Shown here: in pieces, positions 1 through 6,383 of the stretch | How positions within the stretch are numbered: position 1 is the first letter of the stretch | Layout: each line of letters begins with the position of its first letter | From: an uncultured Verrucomicrobiales bacterium | GTDB taxonomy: Bacteria; Verrucomicrobiota; Verrucomicrobiia; Verrucomicrobiales; Akkermansiaceae | Reading direction: 5' to 3' | Assembly: GCA_937905985.1 (NCBI GenBank) | Contig: CALCWC010000063.1 | Coordinates: forward strand, 1 to 11,594 | Length of the DNA: 11,594 nucleotides | Made by a program: the position numbers and the translations under genes | The notes under the pieces: model-generated | What the model saw: the letters and a program-made list of their open reading frames with translations, nothing else | What the model was told of the DNA's origin: nothing | The model's database searches: none

Positions 1-64
1 CACTCGCCCACTCGCCCACTCGCCCACTCGCCCACTCGCCCACTCGCCCACTCGCCCACTCGCT
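1..64. repeat. Octanucleotide tandem repeat (CACTCGCC)n
   Basis: Seven perfect copies of CACTCGCC fill 1-56, and an eighth copy at 57-64 differs only in its last base. The array touches the window edge, so its full length is unknown. No frame of the repeat contains a stop on either strand. It is in frame with the downstream glycosyltransferase and would read as repeated LAHSPTRP. Because 8 is not a multiple of 3, gain or loss of one unit would shift any frame running through it. It may lie inside the end of an upstream gene, in an N-terminal extension of the glycosyltransferase, or in non-coding DNA. Confidence 0.95.
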
Positions 65-87
65 CCTCAGCGGTCACGCAAATACCC

Positions 88-116
88 TTGCGCGGGCTCA
101 CATGTTTTGGTATCAT
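88..116 (+). promoter_or_regulatory. Putative sigma70 promoter for first glycosyltransferase
   Basis: TTGCGC at 88-93 and TATCAT at 111-116 are separated by exactly 17 bp. With the -10 box ending at -7, the transcription start falls at 123, the A of the preferred ATG. The transcript would then be leaderless. The -10 box matches consensus at 5 of 6 positions, and the -35 box is weak beyond TTG. Confidence 0.45.
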
Positions 117-122
117 GCGCAC

Positions 123-1217
123 ATGGAGGCTGCGGATTCCAATCCCCTTATCACCGTCATCATCCCCGTGTACAACGCAGAGAAACACCTGCGGCACGGA
201 TTGGACAGCCTGTTGGCGCAAACATGCGGAAATTGGGAGGCCGTCTGCATAGATGACGGCTCCAAGGACGGCTCCGCCGCCGTATTGGCGGAATATGCGC
301 GCAGGGATTCCCGCTTCCGTGTGCTGCGGCAGGAGAACAGGGGGGTATCTGAGGCACGCAACCGCGGAATCCAGGAGGCTCGCGGTGAATGGGTGACATT
401 CATGGATGCGGACGACTGGTTGAGCGGAGACATGGTTTCTTCCCTGCAAGGGCCTACCGCGCGTAGAGGGGTGGATATGATAGCCTTTGAAAGCGAGGTG
501 GAATATGAGCCTGGCATGCCGCGCGACCTCGTTCAGGAGGAATTCGTAAAGCTCAAAAAAGAGGGAGAATTTCCCACTACACCCGCACTGGCGGGCGAAA
601 TGGTGGGAACGGTCTGGGCCAAGGCGTTCCGGCGCAGCTTCCTACTGGAAAGCGCCTTGAAATTCCCGAAAAATATAAGGCAGGAGGACGAGGTGTTCTA
701 CCGGGAAAGCCTGCCGCTAACACGGAGCGTGTACCTGCTGCGGCATGTGGGCTACCACTATTTCCAAAACAGGGAATCGTACATGCACACGGTCTTCAAC
801 CCGGAACAATCATACCTGCTTTACCTCCAAGGCATGGAGAAGGTGCTTGCGTTCTACCGGGAGCACCGCTGCGGGCTGGAGTGGGAGAAAACCGTCCTGA
901 TATTCCTGAGCGACCAGCTCAACCGATGGTATGACGATTTCAGCATGCGGCAATTGAGGCGGGTGCGCAGGCAGAATCACAACTTTCTGCTCCGATGGGG
1001 ATTTTTGGATAAACTGCGCGGCAGCTACATACTCCGCTTTCTGGACCGCCCCCGGTGGTGGGAGAAATGTTTCGTGCGCCGCCGGCTCCAAGTGGAAACA
1101 TTCCACGTATTCGGCATCCCTGTGATAAGGAGGCTCTACCCCCACTTCCAATACGAGCGTAGCATTTCCATTTGGGGAAAACTGTGCAGCATCCTGAGGG
1201 GAGAAAAACACGCTTGA
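123..1217 (+). CDS. GT2 family glycosyltransferase
   Basis: Probably a cytoplasmic inverting glycosyltransferase that adds one sugar from a nucleotide-sugar donor to an envelope glycan; donor and acceptor cannot be read from the sequence. The 364-aa protein begins with a GT-A domain: TVIIPVYN at residues 11-18, IDDGSKDGS at 43-51, ENRGVSEARNRGI at 71-83 and a metal/nucleotide-binding DADDW at 95-99. A later QEDEVFY lies near the expected catalytic-base region. The basic, aromatic C-terminus has FGIPVIRRLYP, like the FGIPLLK segment often seen in gut-bacterial GT2 enzymes. An ATG at 102 in the same frame would add seven residues, but it lies between the -35 and -10 boxes of the candidate promoter, so 123 is preferred. 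There is no Shine-Dalgarno at either start. The next glycosyltransferase begins 6 nt after the stop, indicating one operon. The frame stays open upstream into the octanucleotide repeat, so a longer form starting outside the window cannot be excluded. Confidence 0.88.
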   Translation: MEAADSNPLITVIIPVYNAEKHLRHGLDSLLAQTCGNWEAVCIDDGSKDGSAAVLAEYARRDSRFRVLRQENRGVSEARNRGIQEARGEWVTFMDADDWLSGDMVSSLQGPTARRGVDMIAFESEVEYEPGMPRDLVQEEFVKLKKEGEFPTTPALAGEMVGTVWAKAFRRSFLLESALKFPKNIRQEDEVFYRESLPLTRSVYLLRHVGYHYFQNRESYMHTVFNPEQSYLLYLQGMEKVLAFYREHRCGLEWEKTVLIFLSDQLNRWYDDFSMRQLRRVRRQNHNFLLRWGFLDKLRGSYILRFLDRPRWWEKCFVRRRLQVETFHVFGIPVIRRLYPHFQYERSISIWGKLCSILRGEKHA

Positions 1218-1223
1218 ACCACC

Positions 1224-2357
1224 ATGAAAGCAGACACCCCATACACCGAAGTGCAAAGGACTGCCCCGGAGCCGGAGTTCCAGCTCACGGTGGTGACGGT
1301 GTGCTGGAACGCGCTGGCGGATTTGAAGCCCACGGTGGAGAGCGTGCTGCGGCAGAAGGCCAAGGGCAGCATCAGCATTGAACACTTGGTGGTGGACGGC
1401 TCCTCCACGGACGGCACGCCGGAGTGGCTGGCGGAACAGCTGGCCGCGGGGAAGATAGAGCGCTATGTGAGCGAGCCTGACCGCGGGATATACGATGCCA
1501 TGAACAAGGGTATCAACCTGGCGGGCGGGGAGGTGCTGGCATTCCTGAACGCGGGGGACCTGTACGCGGACGATGTGGATTTGGCGGAGAGCGTGCTGCC
1601 GATATGCCGCGGGGAAACGGAAAGCGTGGCGGCAGTGGCGTATTACGAAAACCACCCCACCTTCCCCTTCCACAAGCCGGACTACCGGCAGCACATCTTC
1701 CACACGCCATGCTGCCACCAGGCGTTCTTCGCCTCCGCGCGCGCCTACCGTGAACTGGGCGGCTATGATGCACGGCACTTCAAGTGCAGCGCAGATGCAG
1801 AGTTCATGGCCAAAATGTACAACGCGCACGGCGAGCCGCTCATCTCCGATTGCAAGGTGGTGCACTATGATACCGGGGGAATGTCCCAAGACAGCCAGCT
1901 GCGCTACCTCGACGAGTATGTGGAAATCCTGTGGCGCAACTGGGAACCAGTGAAAGAGAGGTGCCGGCGGGACCGCGAGTACCGCAGCATGATACGGGCC
2001 GTGCTCTGCGACCACTGCGCCAATCTACTGGGTTGGCAGGAAAAGCAGGGGCGCGCCATACCGGATGCCCTGGCTCACTTGGCGAAAATGTGCCTGGAAG
2101 CTGCTGACATGGCGGGCATCTCCCCGGCCCGGCCCGCGCTGCGCTACCTGGGCCGCCGCTACCTCCCGCACCTGGCGGCCCGCACGCCGCTGCCGCGCGG
2201 CACCCGGCAGCGGATCACCCTGTGCCAAAGCCTGTGCCACCCCGCGGCAGACAACCGCTACACCGTGGGCAAGCCCATCCGCGGCGGCTCGCTGTGGGCC
2301 TGCGCTGGCGGCAAAATCCGCAAGGGATTGAACCGCCTTCTGCACCACAGCAAATGA
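1224..2357 (+). CDS. GT2 family glycosyltransferase (WcaE-like)
   Basis: A second probable polysaccharide glycosyltransferase, 377 aa. The GT-A domain starts after about 20 residues: LTVVTVCWN at 21-29, VVDGSSTDGT at 56-65, SEPDRGIYDAMNKGI at 83-97 and FLNAGD at 107-112. The pattern of DGSSTDGT, then SEPDRGIYDAMNKG, then LNAGD is typical of the subgroup that includes colanic-acid WcaE-like enzymes, in which NAGD replaces the classical DXD. A later HTPCCHQAFF and GGYDARHFKCSADAEF match the conserved second half of this subgroup. The last 150 or so residues are Arg-rich and not recognised. The start lies 6 nt after the preceding stop with no Shine-Dalgarno, so translation is probably coupled or SD-independent. 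The coding sequence looks more GC-rich than the preceding gene. Sugar specificity cannot be inferred; no wca gene symbol is justified. Confidence 0.88.
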   Translation: MKADTPYTEVQRTAPEPEFQLTVVTVCWNALADLKPTVESVLRQKAKGSISIEHLVVDGSSTDGTPEWLAEQLAAGKIERYVSEPDRGIYDAMNKGINLAGGEVLAFLNAGDLYADDVDLAESVLPICRGETESVAAVAYYENHPTFPFHKPDYRQHIFHTPCCHQAFFASARAYRELGGYDARHFKCSADAEFMAKMYNAHGEPLISDCKVVHYDTGGMSQDSQLRYLDEYVEILWRNWEPVKERCRRDREYRSMIRAVLCDHCANLLGWQEKQGRAIPDALAHLAKMCLEAADMAGISPARPALRYLGRRYLPHLAARTPLPRGTRQRITLCQSLCHPAADNRYTVGKPIRGGSLWACAGGKIRKGLNRLLHHSK

Positions 2358-2458
2358 GCCGGCAGGCCGGTGAAGCGCCTGTCCGCCGAGCCAAAAGCGA
2401 AAAGTTATTGCTGCGGCATGAAAACTTTTCCGAATCCTACCCTTTTCTGGCATAGCGG

Positions 2459-3052
2459 AGGGGGACTATCCCCACTCGAACGTTTTTGACAAAAAAAGTC
2501 AAGGTGTTCTACCCGGAATTGCTCATCTCCCTTGTCATTGCGCTATGCTTTCGCAATCTTGTATCGCTCTTGGATGAAGGGAAATAGTATCCCTGCCTAA
2601 CACTGTTTGCGAATGATGCGCTCCTACTGAAAATGGAGGGAATACTGTTTTCTCCCATGCGCGGGTTGAATGACCCGGCATGGTACTTGTCATCCATGAT
2701 GTTGGCAACCGTACCGCTGTACCTATACCACAAATTCAGGGGGTGGGGGGGCAGACATCTTGCTCATGTTGGCGGGCATAGCCCTGTTTGCAGGATTGTA
2801 TGCTGTTGACAATATATCCAATCCCTACACATGCGTTCATGGTGTATGTATCGGCAACGTACGCGCGCTTTCGGCCATGGGCATCGGCATGTGCGCCTTC
2901 CCGGCGGCGGCATGGCTGCGAAAACCTCAGGCACACCTGATTGGCAAATGGCAACATGGTACCTACTGGCGACCGGCATCACCACTGCAGCCGTCATGGG
3001 CGGTGCCCTATTGATCCAGCGGATTGTGGCGGCGTTCCACACGCCCCACTGA
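2459..3052 (+). pseudogene. Decayed acyltransferase-3 (OafA-like) membrane protein
   Basis: No intact gene lies here, but three adjacent frames together read as a hydrophobic protein resembling the C-terminal two thirds of acyltransferase family 3, whose intact members O-acylate surface sugars. The first segment (frame of 2498) gives KKVKVFYPELLISLVIALCF, is interrupted by TAG at 2585, and continues through GLNDPAWYLSSMMLATVPLY. This matches the family's 'pxWyLSsl' segment. At the G7 run 2745-2751 the frame shifts by +1 into LLMLAGIALFAGLYAVDN and NVRALSAMGIGMCAF, resembling the family's RALAGMGLGxLxY segment. Around 2945-2970 it shifts back, ending AFHTPH and TGA at 3050-3052. The N-terminal half is missing. 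The stretch looks less GC-rich than its neighbours. It lies between glycosyltransferase genes, as such acyltransferases often do. The decay is read directly; the family assignment rests on motifs alone. Confidence 0.5.
2745..2751 (+). repeat. G7 homopolymer at a frameshift
   Basis: Seven consecutive G residues follow G5-T (2739-2744). The decayed acyltransferase changes frame here. Removing one G would join the two reading frames as KFRGWGADILLMLAG without a break, so a +1 slippage in the tract explains this lesion. Confidence 0.7.
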
Positions 3053-3130
3053 ATCTGCTCTTTCCACTACCAATGGCTTTGCGTGATAGGTCATCCCTCC
3101 CCATGACAGATCCGGGATGGGCGGCTTCTA

Positions 3131-3546
3131 GGGGCCGCACCGGTCGCATGGTCGTATACCGCCCATACGACTCCACGCGCCGCAAGGCGGGCGAGAAACG
3201 CGGGCTGGACGAGCCGCCGCCCGAGCACACCACCTAGCTGGCGACCTACAACGACACATGGGGATGCCGAAACCATCAGCGCCCTCTACACGGCGAGCCA
3301 GTAGAAAGAGAGCTTTTTCAAGCTCGTCAAGCAGAACCAGCTCCCAAATTCTTCGTGGGAACAAACAAGAACGCGGACATGCGGCAAATATGGATCGCCA
3401 TGATAGCCATCCTCATCCCCCAGCACATCAAGAGGCCATTCGCACAAATGCAGCTACCATCGGCACTTCAGCCCACGGATAAATTTCTTTGGGACATACG
3501 TGGAATTGTTTTAGAAAAGCTTGCACTACCGCCAAATCATTGGTAG
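3131..3546 (+). pseudogene. IS4-family transposase C-terminal remnant
   Basis: A broken transposase fragment holding the last part of a DDE catalytic domain. From 3269 the frame reads ETISALYTASQ, TAG at 3302-3304, then KESFFKLVKQNQ. After a -1 shift near 3343 it continues PKFFVGTNKNADMRQIWIAMIAILI and ends at TAG 3544-3546. This is the IS4-type ending (LYxxRWxVExFFKxxKQ, then FxGTxxNAxxxQIWxAxI). The IS4 signature Y-(2)-R-(3)-E-(6)-K can be placed: Tyr codon 3287, Glu codon 3308 (the catalytic Glu) and Lys codon 3329. The Arg position (3296) is Ser. The expected Trp codon TGG has become TAG. Weaker similarity reaches back to about 3131 (GRTGRMVVYRPYDSTRRK, like RRVxYxD), with another stop at 3235. 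The N-terminal two thirds, including the first two catalytic Asp residues, are absent. No terminal inverted repeat was found. Confidence 0.7.
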
Positions 3547-3549
3547 ATT
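3521..3549 (+). promoter_or_regulatory. Putative promoter for GtrB-like gene
   Basis: TTGCAC at 3521-3526 and TAGATT at 3544-3549 are separated by 17 bp. The predicted start is G3556, three bases before the ATG at 3559. The -10 box contains the stop codon of the transposase remnant. Both hexamers are imperfect; the spacing matches the other promoters in the window. Confidence 0.35.
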
Positions 3550-3558
3550 TCTTCTGTA

Positions 3559-4518
3559 ATGGATAAAGACAGTCCCCCACCTAGCCTCTGCATTGTGGTT
3601 CCCTGCTACAATGAGGAGGAAGCCCTTGCTGCAACAGCCCGCACGCTCTATTCCCTCCTGGGGGAGATGGTGCAGGCCGGGGAGGTGACCCCGGAGAGCT
3701 ACATATGCTTTGTGAATGATGGCAGCGGGGACAAGACCTGGCAGGTGATAGAGGGGCTGATGGGGCAGAGCCGGGCGTTCCGCGGGGTGAACCTCTCCCG
3801 CAATTTCGGGCACCAGGGGGCGCTTCTGGCAGGTTTGTTCACGGCGGAAGCGGATGCATACGTGAGCATTGACGCGGATTTGCAGGACGATGAGGAGAAG
3901 ATCCGCGACATGGTGCGGCTGTACCGGGAGGGCAAGGATATTGTGTACGGCTGCCGTGACAACCGGGAGACGGACACGTGGTTCAAGCGCACCACGGCAG
4001 AGCTGTTCTACAGGCTGAGGGAGTGGGCCGGGTGCTACACCATCCCCAACCACGCGGACTACCGGTTGATGAGCCGGCGCGCGGTGGGGGCGCTCAAGCA
4101 GTTTGGGGAGGTGAACCTGTTTATCCGCGGCATCATCCCCCTGCTGGGTTTCCCCTCCGCCAAGGTGCACTATGCCCGCAAGGCACGGCAGCAGGGAGAC
4201 TCCAAGTACCCGCTGCGCAAGATGCTGGCGCTGGCGTGGAACGGCCTTGTGAATTTCTCAGAGGCTCCGCTCATGCTGTGCGTCATTGTCGGCATGGCGG
4301 GAATTGTGCTCAGTCTGGTGCTGGCGTCGTGGGCGGTTTGGCGCTGGTATGTTGGAGCCACCATTCCCGGTTGGACCTCCCTGCTGATGGTGATAAGCGT
4401 GTTCAGCAGCATGCAGTTCCTGTTCTTGGGAATCATAGGGCTGTATGTGGGCAAGGTGATGCGCGAGACCAAGCACCGCCCGGTATTCATCGTGCAGGAC
4501 GACTGCACGAGGCGCTGA
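3559..4518 (+). CDS. GtrB/DPM1-like polyprenyl-phosphate glycosyltransferase
   Basis: A membrane-bound GT2 enzyme of the GtrB/ArnC/dolichol-phosphate-mannose-synthase type. Characterised relatives transfer a sugar from a nucleotide donor to undecaprenyl phosphate on the cytoplasmic face. The 319-aa length is usual. The GT-A domain has IVVPCYNEEEAL at 12-23, VNDGSGDKTW at 52-61, NLSRNFGHQGALLAG at 78-92 and the metal-binding SIDADLQDD at 103-111. Further family hallmarks are ADYRLMSRRAV and SKYPLRKMLALA. Two hydrophobic helices follow, at about 235-258 and 272-298, then the typical GLYVGKVMRETKHRPVFIV ending. The start follows a TAG by 12 nt and has no Shine-Dalgarno. It is separated from the other two glycosyltransferases by the decayed region and has its own candidate promoter. 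No GtrA-like flippase gene is present in the window. It converges on the transporter gene with a 38-bp gap. Confidence 0.9.
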   Translation: MDKDSPPPSLCIVVPCYNEEEALAATARTLYSLLGEMVQAGEVTPESYICFVNDGSGDKTWQVIEGLMGQSRAFRGVNLSRNFGHQGALLAGLFTAEADAYVSIDADLQDDEEKIRDMVRLYREGKDIVYGCRDNRETDTWFKRTTAELFYRLREWAGCYTIPNHADYRLMSRRAVGALKQFGEVNLFIRGIIPLLGFPSAKVHYARKARQQGDSKYPLRKMLALAWNGLVNFSEAPLMLCVIVGMAGIVLSLVLASWAVWRWYVGATIPGWTSLLMVISVFSSMQFLFLGIIGLYVGKVMRETKHRPVFIVQDDCTRR

Positions 4519-4556
4519 AGATACAGTACGCCCATCACCCCGCTTCTGCGTGCGCC

Positions 4557-6335
4557 CTACAGGGGGAAGAGCATGCAGGAGATGAAGACATCTGCGAACA
4601 CGATGATGAAGTTCATGGGGATGCCTATTTTGAGGAAATCCGAGAATCTATAGCCGCCGGGGCCGTAGATCATCATGTGGGTGGGAGAGCCGATGGGTGT
4701 GGCGAAGCTGGAGGAGACAGCCACCATGAGGGCCACGCAGAAGGTGAGCGGGTTGGCTCCAATGCTTTCCGCGGCGGTGTAGGCAATGGGGAAGAACATG
4801 GCACCGGCGGCGGTGTTGCTGACGAATTCGGTAACAAAGGTGCTGACGATGCAGATGACGAAAAGGACGATGTAGGGATTGGTGCCGCTGATGCCGAGCA
4901 GGGCGGAGGCGAGCATCTGGGCGAGCCCGGTGCGCTCGATGGCGAGCCCCAGGCAGACGGAGCCGGCGAATACCATCAGCACGTTCCAGTTGATGCTCTT
5001 GCGGGCCTGCTTCACGGTGCAGCAGCGTGTGAGCAGCATGGCGAACGCCGCCAGGAAGCACGCCCCCACCAGCGGCAGCACCTTGAACGCGGAAAGCAAT
5101 ATCATCGCAAGCATGATGAGCGAGGAGACAATCGTCTTGCGGCTGATCTGGTGCGTGGCCTCGGAATCGAAGAAGTGGATGTCGCTGGTCTTCGGCAGGG
5201 AACCCGCCGTGCTCTCCAGCAGCAGGGTGTCGCCCGCATCCAGCACCACCTCTCGCGGCAGCTCGTTGAGGCGCTCGCCCTGGCGCGCCACCGCCACCAG
5301 GGTCATGCCGGTCTCCGCCTCAAACTCGGTCTCCGCCAGCTTCTCGCCAATCAGGGAGGAGCGGAAGGTGACGTACGCGGTGTGCAGCGAGCGGTGCCTG
5401 CCCACGTCCTCCACGCTGTACACGTGGTGCAGCGCGTTCACCAGTTTATGGGAGTCGCGCAGCTCCAGCAGGTCATCGATGCGCCCGGTGAACACAAGGC
5501 GGTCGCCGCCCATGATGAACTCGTTGTTGTCCACGGGGCAGATGATCACGCGGTCGAAGCGCATGATTTCAATCAAGTGGCCGCCCTTCACGCGGTCCAG
5601 CCCGCATTCCTTCACGGTCTTGCCCACCATGGGGTTGTCGGACGGGACCATGAGCTCCACCGTGTAGTCGGAGATGTTGGCGAAAGATTTTTCCGGGGTC
5701 TTGCGGTCCGGCAGCAGTTTCTGCAGGGCGATGACGGAGACGATGCCGACAGCGAGGCAGAAGAGCCCCACGCCGGTGGGGGTGAAGATGTTGAGCTGCA
5801 CGCCGGTCTCCTTGGCGTAGAAGGAGGAGATGATGAGGTTGGGCGGGGTGCCGATGAGGGTGCAGATGCCGCCCATGCCGGAGGCGTAGCTCAGCGGGAT
5901 GAGCAGGCGGGACGGGGAGATGCCCAGCTTGCGGCTCCACATCTTCACCACATCGATAAAGAGCGCCACCACTGTGGTGTTGCTCAGGATGGAGCTCAGC
6001 ATGGCCACGGGCAGCATCAGGCGCACAATGGCGCGGCAGTAGCCCTTGGGGCTGCCCAGCACATACCGCACTATCCACTGCAGCACGCCTGTGTGCACCA
6101 ACCCGGCCACCACCACGAACAACACGCCCACCACCACCACGGACGACGAGCTGAATCCGCTCAGCGCCTCCTCCGGCGCAAGCACGCCCGTCACCATCAG
6201 CAGCATCATGCCGCCTAGGAACACTATGTCCGCCTCCAGCTTGGTGAACAGCAACAGCGCGAACATACCCAGCACAATTGCCACGGTAATCCACGCAGAC
6301 ACGCTCAATCCGCCCCATATGATGGTCTCCAGCAT
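4557..6335 (-). CDS. SLC13-type transporter with two TrkA-C domains
   Basis: A probable inner-membrane sodium-coupled anion (sulfate or dicarboxylate type) transporter of the divalent anion:Na+ symporter group. From the ATG at 6335 it is 592 aa. Several N-terminal helices lead to the first ion-binding motif, SNTTVVALFIDVVK (from residue 118), followed by LIGTPPNLIISSF (from 160). A soluble insert at about 226-387 contains two TrkA-C/RCK-C-like modules, including GDRLVFTGRIDDLLEL and AGDTLLLEST. Helices resume, with the second SNTAAGAMFF (from 506) and SSFATPIGSPTHMM (from 542). Such RCK-C inserts occur in YfbS-like SLC13 permeases and may sense a ligand. In-frame starts at TTG 6374 and ATG 6347 are disfavoured because a near-consensus promoter occupies 6346-6374. 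There is no Shine-Dalgarno. It lies downstream of the ATPase gene on the same strand but can probably be transcribed alone. The substrate is not predictable from sequence. Confidence 0.88.
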   Translation of the reverse strand: MLETIIWGGLSVSAWITVAIVLGMFALLLFTKLEADIVFLGGMMLLMVTGVLAPEEALSGFSSSSVVVVGVLFVVVAGLVHTGVLQWIVRYVLGSPKGYCRAIVRLMLPVAMLSSILSNTTVVALFIDVVKMWSRKLGISPSRLLIPLSYASGMGGICTLIGTPPNLIISSFYAKETGVQLNIFTPTGVGLFCLAVGIVSVIALQKLLPDRKTPEKSFANISDYTVELMVPSDNPMVGKTVKECGLDRVKGGHLIEIMRFDRVIICPVDNNEFIMGGDRLVFTGRIDDLLELRDSHKLVNALHHVYSVEDVGRHRSLHTAYVTFRSSLIGEKLAETEFEAETGMTLVAVARQGERLNELPREVVLDAGDTLLLESTAGSLPKTSDIHFFDSEATHQISRKTIVSSLIMLAMILLSAFKVLPLVGACFLAAFAMLLTRCCTVKQARKSINWNVLMVFAGSVCLGLAIERTGLAQMLASALLGISGTNPYIVLFVICIVSTFVTEFVSNTAAGAMFFPIAYTAAESIGANPLTFCVALMVAVSSSFATPIGSPTHMMIYGPGGYRFSDFLKIGIPMNFIIVFADVFISCMLFPL

Positions 6336-6345
6336 AACGCGCGGC

Positions 6346-6374
6346 ATTATACGCTGGACCCGCGAACTTGGCAA
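6346..6374 (-). promoter_or_regulatory. Near-consensus sigma70 promoter for SLC13 gene
   Basis: Read on the minus strand, TTGCCA (6374-6369) and perfect TATAAT (6351-6346) are separated by 17 bp. The predicted start is about 6338-6340, leaving 3-5 nt before ATG 6335. The -35 box begins 9 nt after the ATPase stop codon. The upstream alternative starts overlap the promoter itself. Confidence 0.65.
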
Positions 6375-6383
6375 GGACAGGTT

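Noticed and set aside
1..64. CRISPR array
   Set aside because: The 8-bp units are directly abutting with no spacers, so this is a simple tandem repeat.
810..2015. A 401-codon open frame on the minus strand
   Set aside because: It lies opposite two motif-rich glycosyltransferases and has a biased, unrecognisable translation.
2399..2430. Terminator after the second glycosyltransferase
   Set aside because: The 8-bp AT-rich stem with a 16-nt loop and no T-run is too weak to call.
2486..2514. Promoter with consensus TTGACA at 2486-2491
   Set aside because: No TANNNT box lies 16-18 bp downstream, and the site falls inside the readable frame of the decayed acyltransferase.
3978..6218. A 746-codon open frame on +, crossing the GtrB-like and SLC13 genes
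   Set aside because: Its translation is His/Gln/Gly/Ala-rich with no domain. It lies opposite and out of frame with two genes that show clear family motifs, so it is a high-GC shadow frame.
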